A DNA stretch of 64,000 bases from Pelomonas sp963422775 (lineage in GTDB: Bacteria > Pseudomonadota > Gammaproteobacteria > Burkholderiales > Burkholderiaceae_C). The stretch covers positions 26,405 through 90,404 of the forward strand of contig CAUJSJ030000171.1 in NCBI GenBank assembly GCA_963422775.4, read 5' to 3'. The notes under the pieces were generated by a model. That model saw only the letters and a list, made by a program, of their open reading frames with translations, was not told the DNA's origin and made no database searches. The position numbers were made by a program, and so were the translations under genes. Every line of letters starts with the position of its first letter. Within the stretch, counting starts at the first letter, position 1. Shown one piece after another: positions 52,457 to 59,997 of this stretch.

Positions 52457-53333
52457 ACTGCCCGCCGTCGTCGAGGCGCTGCGCGGCGCCCGGCGGCAGT
52501 GGCGCGAGGCCCACCGCCGTGGCGGTGATGGGCGCGAGCTGCCGTCGCGCGAGCTGCTGGCGGCCATGGTGCAGTGCCTGTCGGGCGCACTCTTCCCCAT
52601 GCGCCTGGGGCCACCGACGCTGCAGCCCGAGAACGAAGACTTCTACGTCGGCCACACGCTGGGCACCGCGATGACGACGCTGCGCCAGCAGGCCGCGCTG
52701 GAGCTGCGCCACGATGCGCGCCAGCGTGGCGACGAGGCCCCCAGCCTCGACGCCGCCGAGCTGTCTGTCCGCTTCCTGCGCACGCTGCCCAAGGTGCGCG
52801 TGCTGCTGGACAGCGATGTGCTCGCCGCCTTCCAGGGCGACCCGGCCGCGCGCAGCGTCGACGAGGTGCTGCTGTGCTATCCGGGCCTGCGCGCCCTCAT
52901 CAGCCATCGGCTGGCGCACGAACTCTACGGCCTGGGCCTGCCGCTGATCGCCCGCGTCATCGCCGAGCTGGCGCATGCCGAGACGGGCATCGACATCCAT
53001 CCGGGCGCCACGATCGGCAGCGGCTGCTTCATCGACCACGGCACCGGCGTCGTCATCGGCGAAACGGCCGTCATCGGCGAGCGGGTACGCATCTACCAGA
53101 ACGTGACGCTGGGCGCCAAGAGCATCCCCACCGACAGCGACGGCAAGGCCGTCAAGGGCCAGCCGCGCCATCCGGTGGTGGAGGACGAGGTCGTCATCTA
53201 CGCCGGCGCCACCGTGCTGGGCCGCGTCACCATCGGCCGCGGCTCGGTCATCGGCGGCAACGTCTGGCTGACACGCAGCGTGCCGCCGGGCAGCTTGGTC
53301 ACGCAGGCCGACTCACTCGCCGGCACGACCTGA
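52416..53333 (+). CDS. cysE: Serine O-acetyltransferase
   Basis: A 305-residue enzyme that makes O-acetylserine from serine and acetyl-CoA, the first step of cysteine synthesis. The C-terminal left-handed beta helix has the hexapeptide repeats and active-site residues (ETGIDIHPGATIGSGCFIDH, GTGVVIGETAVIGERVRIYQ, GAKSIPTDSDG). Length and the long N-terminal helical part match the EpsC/SrpG-type enzymes. The start MTQASAPTPAPG was chosen as the ATG nearest conserved sequence; TATACT at 52402-52407 could be a -10. It overlaps the converging antiporter gene by 21 nt. Confidence 0.94.
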   Translation: MTQASAPTPAPGDELPAVVEALRGARRQWREAHRRGGDGRELPSRELLAAMVQCLSGALFPMRLGPPTLQPENEDFYVGHTLGTAMTTLRQQAALELRHDARQRGDEAPSLDAAELSVRFLRTLPKVRVLLDSDVLAAFQGDPAARSVDEVLLCYPGLRALISHRLAHELYGLGLPLIARVIAELAHAETGIDIHPGATIGSGCFIDHGTGVVIGETAVIGERVRIYQNVTLGAKSIPTDSDGKAVKGQPRHPVVEDEVVIYAGATVLGRVTIGRGSVIGGNVWLTRSVPPGSLVTQADSLAGTT

Positions 53334-54557
53334 GCTCTGATCGAGCCCCAGCCGGCGGGCCAGCGGCGCCAACGTCGGGCCCTGGATGAGCAGCGACAGC
53401 AGCACGACGAGGAAGGCCACGTCGAACAACCGCCACGCGCCCGGGATGGCGGCCAGCACCGGGTAGGCGGCCAGCACGATGGGCACGCCGCCGCGCAGGC
53501 CCGACCAGGCGACGAAACACTGCTGGCGCCAGCCAAAGCCCAGCGGCGCCAGGCACAGCACGACGCCCGCCGGCCGCGCCAGCAGCATCAGGCCGGCGGC
53601 CACGACCAGGCCCGGCCCGGCGAGCTGCCACACCTCGTGCGGCGTCACCAGCAGGCCCAGCAGCAGGAAGAGCACGGCCTGGGCCAGCCAGGTGAAGCCG
53701 TTCAGGCCAGGCAGGCTCAGCACGGTGACGCGCTCGGCACGGTGGCGCACCAGCAGGCCGGCGAGGTAGACCGACAGGAAGCCCGAGCCGCCAAACCGGT
53801 TCGTCACGGCGAACAGCAGCAGGCCGAGCGCGAGCATCAGCAACGCGGCCATGCCGTCGTGCTCGTCCTCGATGGGCAGGCGTTGCAGCCAGAAGGCCAT
53901 CAGCAGCCCGGCACCCACGCCGATCAGCAGACCCAGGCCGAGCTGCTCGGCCAGCAGCGGCATCAGCACCTGGACGGTCGAGGGTGCGTCGCCCGCGCCG
54001 CCGAGTGAAGTCATCCAGGCAATGAGGCCCACCGTCAGCACCATGGCCATCGGGTCGTTCAAGGCCGACTCGACCTCGATGGTCGCGGCCAGGCGCTCCT
54101 CCAGCTGCAGCTTGCTGGCGCTGAACTGCGCGAAGACGGCCGACGTGTCCGTCGACGACACGGCCGCACCGAGCAACAGGCCCTGCGCCCACGGCACGTC
54201 CAGCACCAGGTGCGCGATCAGCGCCACACCGCAGGCCGTGGCCGCCAGCCCGACGGTGGCCAGCAGCCCGGCCGGCAGCATGCCCCCGCGCACCCGCGCC
54301 CAGCGCGTGCGCAGGCCGCCATCGAACAGGATCAGCGCCAGCGCCAGATTGCCGACGTGCACGGCCCAGGCGTAGTTGTCGAACGGCAGGCCCAACGGCC
54401 CGTCCACACCGGCCAGCATGCCGACGACCATGAAGACGAGCAGGTGCGACAGCCCGAATCGGTGCGAGTACAGCGCCCCGGCGATGGCCACGACCACCAG
54501 CGTCGCCGCGGCGGCCGTGAGCAGGTCGGGGCCGGCCGAGATGACGCCTGGGATCAT
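53313..54557 (-). CDS. CPA1-family cation/proton antiporter (NhaP/CvrA-like)
   Basis: A 414-residue inner-membrane antiporter with about 12 helices and the CPA1 core: FDGGLRT (helix 4 region), AAVSSTDTSAVFA, the catalytic-type ESALNDPMA, and WSGLRGGVPIVLA near the end. It probably exchanges K+ or Na+ for protons. The cytoplasmic TrkA-C-type domains of full CvrA are missing. The gene is 4 nt after an MscS channel gene, which suggests a shared role in osmotic or ionic homeostasis. Confidence 0.92.
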   Translation of the reverse strand: MIPGVISAGPDLLTAAAATLVVVAIAGALYSHRFGLSHLLVFMVVGMLAGVDGPLGLPFDNYAWAVHVGNLALALILFDGGLRTRWARVRGGMLPAGLLATVGLAATACGVALIAHLVLDVPWAQGLLLGAAVSSTDTSAVFAQFSASKLQLEERLAATIEVESALNDPMAMVLTVGLIAWMTSLGGAGDAPSTVQVLMPLLAEQLGLGLLIGVGAGLLMAFWLQRLPIEDEHDGMAALLMLALGLLLFAVTNRFGGSGFLSVYLAGLLVRHRAERVTVLSLPGLNGFTWLAQAVLFLLLGLLVTPHEVWQLAGPGLVVAAGLMLLARPAGVVLCLAPLGFGWRQQCFVAWSGLRGGVPIVLAAYPVLAAIPGAWRLFDVAFLVVLLSLLIQGPTLAPLARRLGLDQSSGRAGE

Positions 54558-54561
54558 GGCG

Positions 54562-55674
54562 TCAACCCGGCGCCGGCAAGGCGTCAGGCACCGGTTGGGT
54601 CAGGCCCTGCAGGCCGACGACGTTGACCGTGTTCGTTGCGAACGCGAAGCGGATGCCGCGCTGCTGCAGCGCGCGCATCAGCGCCAGGTTCAGCGCCTGC
54701 TGGCGGTCCATGTAGACGTCGTAGCTCGGGTCCTTCACGCGGTAGACCACTTCGAAGTTCAGCGAGCTCTCGCCAAAGCCCTTGAAGTGCGCCCGCACGA
54801 GTTCCAGCTTCGGGTCGGCGGCGATGAGCTCCTTCACCAGCGGCGGCACGGCGGCAGCGTCGTCCGCCGAGGCGTCGTAGGTGATGCCGAAGGTGAACGG
54901 CACACGCCGCGTCTGCAGGCGCTTGAAGTTGGCCACCGTGCGCTTGAGCAATTCGGCGTTGGCCATGACGATCTGCTCGCCGCCCAGGCTGCGGATGCGC
55001 GTCGTCTTCAGGCCCACGCGCTCGACCGTGCCGGTCACGTCGCCCACGGTGATGGAGTCGCCCACCTCGAAGGGCTTGTCCACCGCGATGGCGAGCGACG
55101 CGAACAGGTCGCTGAGGATGTTCTGCACGGCCAGGGCCAGTGCGATGCCGCCGATGCCCAAGCTCGCGACGAAGGCCGTGATGTTGACGCCCAGGTTGGA
55201 CAACACAGCCAGCACCACCACCACCCACAGCGCGCCGCGCAGGCCCCAGCTCAGCAGCGTGGCCGAGGCCGACAGCGTGGTGTCGCTGCCACCGTGCCGA
55301 AGTTGCTGGGCGGTGAGCAGTTGTGCGACCGCCTGCTGCCCCCACAGGCCCAGCTGCAGCGCGATGACGGCGAACCACAGCTGGGCCACGCGGTCGTGCC
55401 AGCGGTCGTCCAGCGGCAGCAGCGTCAGGCCCACGAGCAGGCCGACCACCCAGACCAGCGCGCCGTGGGTGCGCTCCAGCACGCCGACAAGGTTGTCGTC
55501 CAGCGAGGTGCGCGTGCGCGCGGACAGCACGCGCAGCCGCTGCACGGCCAGGCGCAGGCCGCCCTTGATGAGGAGGATGGTCAGCATGCCGGCCAGCACG
55601 GCGGGCAGCACCTCGGTCCAGCCCACGTCGGGCCAGGCGGCTTCAGCGCGCACGAGGAAATCAGGCCAGGTCAT
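54562..55674 (-). CDS. MscS-family mechanosensitive channel
   Basis: A 370-residue inner-membrane channel. Four or five membrane helices end in the pore helix segment ITAFVASLGIGGIALALAVQ, followed by NILSDLFASLAIAVDKPFEV, the hallmark of MscS. The beta domain (GDVTGTVERVGLKTTRIRSL) and C-terminal alpha/beta domain follow. It releases solutes on hypo-osmotic shock. The start MTWPDFLVRAE was selected over an ATG 10 codons earlier. The CPA1 antiporter gene follows 4 nt after its stop. Confidence 0.94.
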   Translation of the reverse strand: MTWPDFLVRAEAAWPDVGWTEVLPAVLAGMLTILLIKGGLRLAVQRLRVLSARTRTSLDDNLVGVLERTHGALVWVVGLLVGLTLLPLDDRWHDRVAQLWFAVIALQLGLWGQQAVAQLLTAQQLRHGGSDTTLSASATLLSWGLRGALWVVVVLAVLSNLGVNITAFVASLGIGGIALALAVQNILSDLFASLAIAVDKPFEVGDSITVGDVTGTVERVGLKTTRIRSLGGEQIVMANAELLKRTVANFKRLQTRRVPFTFGITYDASADDAAAVPPLVKELIAADPKLELVRAHFKGFGESSLNFEVVYRVKDPSYDVYMDRQQALNLALMRALQQRGIRFAFATNTVNVVGLQGLTQPVPDALPAPG

Positions 55675-55728
55675 CGGAGCCTCTTTCAGTCTCAATCCCG
55701 CCACCGTAGGCCCGTGCCGTCCCCACGT

Positions 55729-55804
55729 CTGTCAGCCGGCACTCGCCAGGCCTGTGGGCCTGGGCTGACAGGGCCGCACAGCTGGACGGGGCCTTGGCTG
55801 ACAC
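55729..55804. promoter_or_regulatory. Repeated ctgtcagcc / ggctgaca elements between mscS and DUF2789
   Basis: The 190-nt divergent gap carries ctgtcagcc (55729-55737), its exact inverse ggctgacag (55763-55771) and a third ggctgaca (55796-55803). Between the first two is a smaller hairpin aggcc-tgtg-ggcct. The three copies could bind one regulator controlling both directions. No regulator is known. Confidence 0.35.
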
Positions 55805-55864
55805 CACAGGACCGCGGGCCACCCTAAGGTCAGGGCCTCACAGATCCCTGTGCAAGGACTCGCC

Positions 55865-56152
55865 ATGGACACCACCACCCACCACGACCTGCCCGCGCTC
55901 TTCGCCCAGCTGGGCCTGCCCGACTCGGCCGCCGAGATCAAGCAGTTCATCCGCCTGCACCGGCCGCTGCCGCAGACGCTGAACCTGTCGGAGGCGCCGT
56001 TCTGGAACGCCGGCCAGGTGGCCTTCCTGCGCGAGCAGTGGCACCAGGACGACGGCGACTGGTGCGGGCAGATCGACCAGCTGAACGCGATGCTGCGCGA
56101 ACACCCGGATCCCCAGGAGCTGACCCAGCATGAGGACAACGCCAGCGGGTGA
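55865..56152 (+). CDS. DUF2789 family protein
   Basis: This 95-residue cytoplasmic protein matches DUF2789: DLPALFAQLGLPDSAAEIKQ, FIRLHRPLPQTLNLSEAPFW and QVAFLREQWHQDDGDWCGQI. The family is small, helical and of unknown role. Its start is preceded by AAGGA about 8 nt upstream. The stop overlaps the start of the esterase gene as TGATG. Confidence 0.88.
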   Translation: MDTTTHHDLPALFAQLGLPDSAAEIKQFIRLHRPLPQTLNLSEAPFWNAGQVAFLREQWHQDDGDWCGQIDQLNAMLREHPDPQELTQHEDNASG

Positions 56153-57123
56153 TGAAACAGCCATCCTGGTCGGCGCTGCTCAACCGCAACGCCGCCCTCA
56201 TCAAGCAGGCCACCGCACCGCTGCGCGAGCGACACCGCGCACCGGCCGGCCCGGGCAGCTGGCTGATGGGCCTGGTGATGGCCGCCGACGGGCCGCGCCG
56301 CTACTACCTGTTCAGGCCCGCAGGCGTGCGATTTGGCGAGCGGCTGCCGCTGCTGGTCATGCTGCATGGCTGCCACCAGGACGCCAAGAGCTTCGCGGAC
56401 AGCACGCGCATGAACGCGCTGGCGGCGCGCGAGCGCTTCCTCGTGCTTTACCCCGAGCAGCCTCGGCTGGCCAATGCCCAGGGCTGTTGGAACTGGTTCG
56501 ACACGCAGACCGGCCGCGCCTTCACCGAGGCGGCCTGGATCATGAAAGCCGTCGACCAGGCGACCCTGCTCTACGCGGCGGATCGCGAGCGCACTGCCGT
56601 GGCGGGGCTGTCGGCCGGTGCCAGCATGGCGGCCTTGCTGGCCACGCGCTACCCGCAACGCTTCAAGGCGTTGGTCATGCATTCCGGCATCCCGCCGGGC
56701 ACGGCGAGCTCCCCGGTCTCGGCCGTCGGCGCGATGCAGGGGCGGCGCCAGCCCTCATCGCCCGCGCCGGCCGAGGACTGGCCGCCACTGCTGGTCATCC
56801 ACGGCGACGCGGACGGCGTCGTGTCGGCCCGCAACGCCGACGCGGCGGCGCTGATGTGGTCAGAGGCCGGCGGCGCTCGCGCAGGTGAGCCTGTGGCGCA
56901 GCAACGCGGTGCGCGCTACCCGATGAAGGTGACCCACTTCAAACGCGCCCGCCGGCTGGTGGCCACGCTGGTGCAGGTTGGCGGCCTGGGCCACGCCTGG
57001 AGCGGCGGCGCGGCGCTCCAGCGCTTCAGCGACGCCAACGGGCCCGACGCCTCGCGGATGGTGTGGCGTTTCGCGGTGCGGCAGTTCGACGCACCCAGGC
57101 TTGTGGAAACGTCGCCCGACTAG
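56152..57123 (+). CDS. PHB depolymerase-type esterase
   Basis: A 323-residue alpha/beta hydrolase of the PHB depolymerase/esterase (LpqC-like) family. It has LPLLVMLHGCHQDAKSF (oxyanion hole region), the lipase box AGLSAGASM (Ser about residue 154), the acid in HGDADGVVS, and the His in GGLGHAWSGG. YYLFRPAGV and NWFD are also typical. There is no clear signal peptide, so an intracellular role on PHB granules or esters is possible. It is coupled to DUF2789 by TGATG. Confidence 0.9.
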   Translation: MKQPSWSALLNRNAALIKQATAPLRERHRAPAGPGSWLMGLVMAADGPRRYYLFRPAGVRFGERLPLLVMLHGCHQDAKSFADSTRMNALAARERFLVLYPEQPRLANAQGCWNWFDTQTGRAFTEAAWIMKAVDQATLLYAADRERTAVAGLSAGASMAALLATRYPQRFKALVMHSGIPPGTASSPVSAVGAMQGRRQPSSPAPAEDWPPLLVIHGDADGVVSARNADAAALMWSEAGGARAGEPVAQQRGARYPMKVTHFKRARRLVATLVQVGGLGHAWSGGAALQRFSDANGPDASRMVWRFAVRQFDAPRLVETSPD

Positions 57124-57140
57124 CCGCGCACTTGCGCCTT

Positions 57141-57174
57141 CATCCATGATTCGATAATAATGGAATCATGGATG
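57141..57174 (+). promoter_or_regulatory. ArsR operator overlapping promoter and start codon
   Basis: A perfect 12-bp inverted repeat catccatgattc (57141-57152) / gaatcatggatg (57163-57174) has a 10-nt AT-rich centre. The centre contains GATAAT (57153-57158), a good -10 element. The right arm contains the arsR ATG (57168). A start site about 7 nt after the -10 would leave a leader of only 2-4 nt, so the mRNA is probably leaderless. ArsR binding should block RNA polymerase until arsenite releases it. Confidence 0.8.
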
Positions 57175-57491
57175 AACAAGCCGTCATCAAAGCCCTGGCC
57201 GCCCTCGCCCAGCCCCTGCGGCTGCAGGTGTTCCGCGCCCTCGTGGTGGTGGGCGACGCAGGCCTGACCCCGGGCGCCATCCAGGAAGGCCTCGGCGTGG
57301 CGCCGGCCACGCTGTCCTTCCACCTGAAGGAACTGGTGAACGCCGGCTTGATCACTCAGGAACGCGCCAGCCGCAACCTCATCTACCGCGCCCACTACGC
57401 CAGCATGAACGCGCTGCTGGGCTATCTGACCGAGAACTGCTGCCAGGGCGCCGAGTGCGCGGTCCCAAGCACCGCGGCCTGCTGCAGCTGA
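57168..57491 (+). CDS. arsR: ArsR arsenite-responsive repressor
   Basis: A 107-residue winged-helix repressor. The HTH is at TPGAIQEGLGVAPATLSFHL (about residues 34-53). The arsenite site is C-terminal: ENCCQGAEC, a CC-x4-C pattern like that of Acidithiobacillus ferrooxidans ArsR rather than the ELCVCDLC site of the E. coli type. A second Cys pair ends the protein (ACCS). It heads the operon with arsC, an aquaporin and arsH, and sits on its own palindromic operator. Confidence 0.95.
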   Translation: MDEQAVIKALAALAQPLRLQVFRALVVVGDAGLTPGAIQEGLGVAPATLSFHLKELVNAGLITQERASRNLIYRAHYASMNALLGYLTENCCQGAECAVPSTAACCS

Positions 57492-57498
57492 AGCCCCC

Positions 57499-58005
57499 AT
57501 GACCACCCACGTCCTCGTCCTTTGCACCCACAACTCCGCCCGCAGCGTCCTCAGCGAGGGCATGCTCAACCACTGGGCCGGCAAGCTCGGCAAGGACGTG
57601 AAGGCGCACAGCGCCGGCAGCGCGCCGAGCGGCCGGCTGAACCCGTTCGCGCTGGAAGCCCTGCAGAACGCGGGTGTCGACACGGCCGGCTATCGCAGCA
57701 AGAGCTGGGATGAGTTCAGCCAGGACGGCGCGCCGCCGCTGGCCATCGTCATCACCGTCTGCGACAGCGCTGCGGCTGAAACCTGCCCGGTCTTCTTCGG
57801 TGGCACGAGCGGCCAGCCGGTCAAGGTGCACTGGGGCTACCCGGACCCATCCAATGCCGAGGGCGGCGACGACGGCAAGCGCCGCGCCTTCGAGCTGACG
57901 CGACAGGCCATCGGCTACCGGATGCTGCAGCTGCTGCAACTGCCGCTCGCCACGATGAGCAAGGCCGAGCTGCAGCAGGTGCTCGTCGAGATCGCCAAGG
58001 CCTGA
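57499..58005 (+). CDS. arsC: Arsenate reductase, low-molecular-weight phosphatase type
   Basis: A 168-residue cytoplasmic enzyme that reduces arsenate to arsenite. The N-terminal P-loop is LCTHNSARS (C-x5-R type), as in thioredoxin- or glutaredoxin-linked LMW-PTPase-fold ArsC. VHWGYPDPS carries the general acid Asp, and ITVCDSAAAETCPVF has the additional redox Cys residues. It lies 7 nt after arsR. Confidence 0.95.
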   Translation: MTTHVLVLCTHNSARSVLSEGMLNHWAGKLGKDVKAHSAGSAPSGRLNPFALEALQNAGVDTAGYRSKSWDEFSQDGAPPLAIVITVCDSAAAETCPVFFGGTSGQPVKVHWGYPDPSNAEGGDDGKRRAFELTRQAIGYRMLQLLQLPLATMSKAELQQVLVEIAKA

Positions 58006-58007
58006 CC

Positions 58008-58667
58008 ATGCGTCGCAAGCTCCTCGCCGAAGGCCTGGGCACCGCGCTGCTGCTGACCGTCGTCATCGGCTCCGGCGTGATGGCCGAGCGACTGTCGGGC
58101 GGCAATGTCGCTCTCGCGCTGCTGGCCAACACGCTGGCGACCGTCGGCGGCCTGTACGTGCTGATCGAAGTGTTCGGCCCGGTCAGCGGCGCCCATTTCA
58201 ACCCGGCGGTCAGCGCCGTGATGGCCTGGCGGGGGGAGCTGCCGGTGGCGGCGCTGCTGCCCTACGTCGCCGTGCAACTCGCCGGCGCCATGCTGGGCGC
58301 GTGGCTGGCTCACGCGATGTTCGACATGAGCATCCTGCAGTTCTCGTCCAAGCTGCGCAGCGGCACCGGGCAATGGATCGCCGAGGGCGTGGCGACCTTC
58401 GGCCTGGTGCTCGTCATCCTGCGCGCGCCGCCGTCGCGCGTGGCGGCGATGGTGGCGGCCTACATCGGCGCTGCCTATTGGTTCACCGCGTCGACGTCTT
58501 TCGCCAACCCTGCAGCCGTGTTCGGCCGCATGTTCAGCGACAGCTTCGCGGGCATCGCGCCGGCGAGCGCGCCGGGCTTCGTGCTGGCGGAACTCGCTGG
58601 CGCCGCCCTCGCGGTCGGCGTTCATCGGCTGCTGAGTGCGCCGACGAGGGCAGCCCGTCATGTCTGA
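58008..58667 (+). CDS. Aquaglyceroporin of the ars operon (AqpS-like)
   Basis: A 219-residue MIP-family channel with six membrane helices. The two pore motifs are HFNPAVS (about residues 63-69) and FANPAAVFGR (about 165-174). In Sinorhizobium meliloti an aquaglyceroporin (AqpS) in an arsR-aqpS-arsC-arsH operon lets arsenite made by ArsC leave the cell; the same gene set here suggests the same role. No ArsB or Acr3 pump is in the window. The stop overlaps the arsH start by 8 nt. Confidence 0.92.
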   Translation: MRRKLLAEGLGTALLLTVVIGSGVMAERLSGGNVALALLANTLATVGGLYVLIEVFGPVSGAHFNPAVSAVMAWRGELPVAALLPYVAVQLAGAMLGAWLAHAMFDMSILQFSSKLRSGTGQWIAEGVATFGLVLVILRAPPSRVAAMVAAYIGAAYWFTASTSFANPAAVFGRMFSDSFAGIAPASAPGFVLAELAGAALAVGVHRLLSAPTRAARHV

Positions 58668-59391
58668 GCCGCTGTTTCCCGAAGCCACGTTCCCGGCGCT
58701 GCGAACCGACCTCTTCGACGTACCGACCCAGGAGCGGCTGACCGTACCGGCGCCATCACAGCACCGCCCGCGCTTGCTGATGCTCTATGGCTCGCTGCGC
58801 GAGCGCTCCTACAGCCGGCTGCTGACCTTTGAGGCCGCCCGCCTGCTGGAAGCCATGGGCGCCGAAGTGCGCATCTTCGACCCGAGCGGCCTGCCGCTGC
58901 CCGACGACGCGCCGGACAGCCACCCCAAGGTGCTGGAACTGCGCGAGCTGGCGGCCTGGTCGGAGGGCATGGTCTGGTGCTCGCCGGAGCGGCATGGAGC
59001 GATGACCGGTGTCATGAAGGCGCAGATCGACTGGATTCCGCTGACCTCCGGCGCGGTGCGGCCGACACAGGGCAAGACGCTGGCCGTCATGCAGGTGTCC
59101 GGCGGCTCGCAGTCCTTCAACGCGGTGAACCAGATGCGCGTGCTGGGCCGCTGGATGCGCATGCTGACCATCCCCAACCAGTCGTCCGTGGCCAAGGCCT
59201 TCGCCGAGTTCACCGAGGACGGCCGCATGAAGCCGTCCGCCTTCTACGACCGCGCCGTCGACGTGATGGAGGAGCTGTTCAAGTTCACGCTGCTGACCCG
59301 TGATCTCGGGCCCTACCTCGTGGACCGCTACAGCGAGCGCAAGGAGAGCGCAGAGGAACTGTCCCGGCGCGTGAACCAGCGCGCCATCTGA
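58660..59391 (+). CDS. arsH: ArsH organoarsenical oxidoreductase
   Basis: A 243-residue NADPH-dependent FMN oxidoreductase. The flavin-binding LMLYGSLRERSYSRLLTFEA, the VWCSPERHGAMTGVMKAQID stretch and GKTLAVMQVSGGSQSFNAVN are ArsH hallmarks. ArsH oxidises trivalent organoarsenicals to the less toxic pentavalent forms and also acts as a general NADPH:FMN reductase. It is the last gene of the operon and is followed by a terminator at 59407-59430. Confidence 0.95.
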   Translation: MSEPLFPEATFPALRTDLFDVPTQERLTVPAPSQHRPRLLMLYGSLRERSYSRLLTFEAARLLEAMGAEVRIFDPSGLPLPDDAPDSHPKVLELRELAAWSEGMVWCSPERHGAMTGVMKAQIDWIPLTSGAVRPTQGKTLAVMQVSGGSQSFNAVNQMRVLGRWMRMLTIPNQSSVAKAFAEFTEDGRMKPSAFYDRAVDVMEELFKFTLLTRDLGPYLVDRYSERKESAEELSRRVNQRAI

Positions 59392-59406
59392 ACTCGAACG
59401 GGCGGC

Positions 59407-59430
59407 ACGGGGCTAAGGCCCCGTCTCTTT
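59407..59430 (+). terminator. Rho-independent terminator of the arsR-arsC-aquaporin-arsH operon
   Basis: A perfect 7-bp stem acggggc / gccccgt with a taag loop is followed by ctcttt. It lies 15 nt after the arsH stop and separates the two ars transcription units. Confidence 0.8.
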
Positions 59431-59438
59431 GGCCCAGG

Positions 59439-59495
59439 TAGTTGCTATTGACAACCAACAAAGCGAACCCCAACATGCACCCAAATAGTTGCTAT
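59439..59495 (+). promoter_or_regulatory. MarR promoter with direct repeat tagttgctat
   Basis: The 10-mer tagttgctat occurs at 59439-59448 and again at 59486-59495, overlapping the ATG. The first copy runs into ttgaca (59448-59453), a consensus -35, and forms gttg-N7-caac. A plausible but poor -10 (caacat) follows at 17 nt. Half-sites such as tagttgc are usual for MarR proteins, so autoregulation by the encoded MarR is likely. Confidence 0.6.
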
Positions 59496-59997
59496 GCACA
59501 CCCAGATGACCGAAGCCGCCTCCGGCAGCCTGTTGCGCGAAGTGGCGCGCCTGTACACCCGCGCCCAGCGCGTCGTGGCCGACTGCTGCCGCACCACCAG
59601 CACGCAATGCCATCTGCTGACCGAGCTGGGCCGCTCCGGGCCGCTGCCGCTGTCGGAGCTGGGCACGCGGGTCAGCCTGGAGAAGAGCTGGGTGTCGCGT
59701 GCCGTGGAGGCCATGGCAGCCCGTGGGCTGGTGAGCAAGGAGCCGAACCCGCTCGACGCAAGGAGCTGGCTCGTCACGCTCACCGCCGACGGCGAACGCA
59801 CCGTGCGTGAGCTGAACCAGACCCTCGACGACCATGCCCAGCAGCTGCTGGCATCCCTGAGCGAGCGCGAGCGCGCCGCCGTCGAGACCTCGTTGCTGAC
59901 GCTCCTGAAAGCCTTGCGCGAAGACGCTGCAGCCACATGCTGCCTGCCGCCCACGGCCCCTCGGGAGCCCTCCCAGGATTCCAAACCATGTTGCTGA
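59494..59997 (+). CDS. MarR-family regulator with Cys clusters, putative arsenic sensor
   Basis: A 167-residue winged-helix regulator. The DNA-binding part includes PLPLSELGTRVSLEKSWVSR (about 50-69), and the wing ends SWLVTLTADGE. Unlike most MarR proteins it has a Cys cluster in the N-terminal dimer helix (ADCCRTTSTQC, about 30-40) and further Cys pairs at the C-terminus (ATCCLPP and KPCC). Such clusters suit binding of As(III) or an organoarsenical. It heads an operon with a GNAT-flavoprotein fusion, an MFS transporter and an ArsN1-like enzyme, and its stop overlaps the next start by 10 nt. Confidence 0.88.
   Translation: MHTQMTEAASGSLLREVARLYTRAQRVVADCCRTTSTQCHLLTELGRSGPLPLSELGTRVSLEKSWVSRAVEAMAARGLVSKEPNPLDARSWLVTLTADGERTVRELNQTLDDHAQQLLASLSERERAAVETSLLTLLKALREDAAATCCLPPTAPREPSQDSKPCC

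Noticed and set aside
54562..57123. The MscS, antiporter, DUF2789 and esterase genes as one functional system
   Set aside because: mscS and the antiporter are on the opposite strand to DUF2789 and the esterase; only the two pairs are operons.
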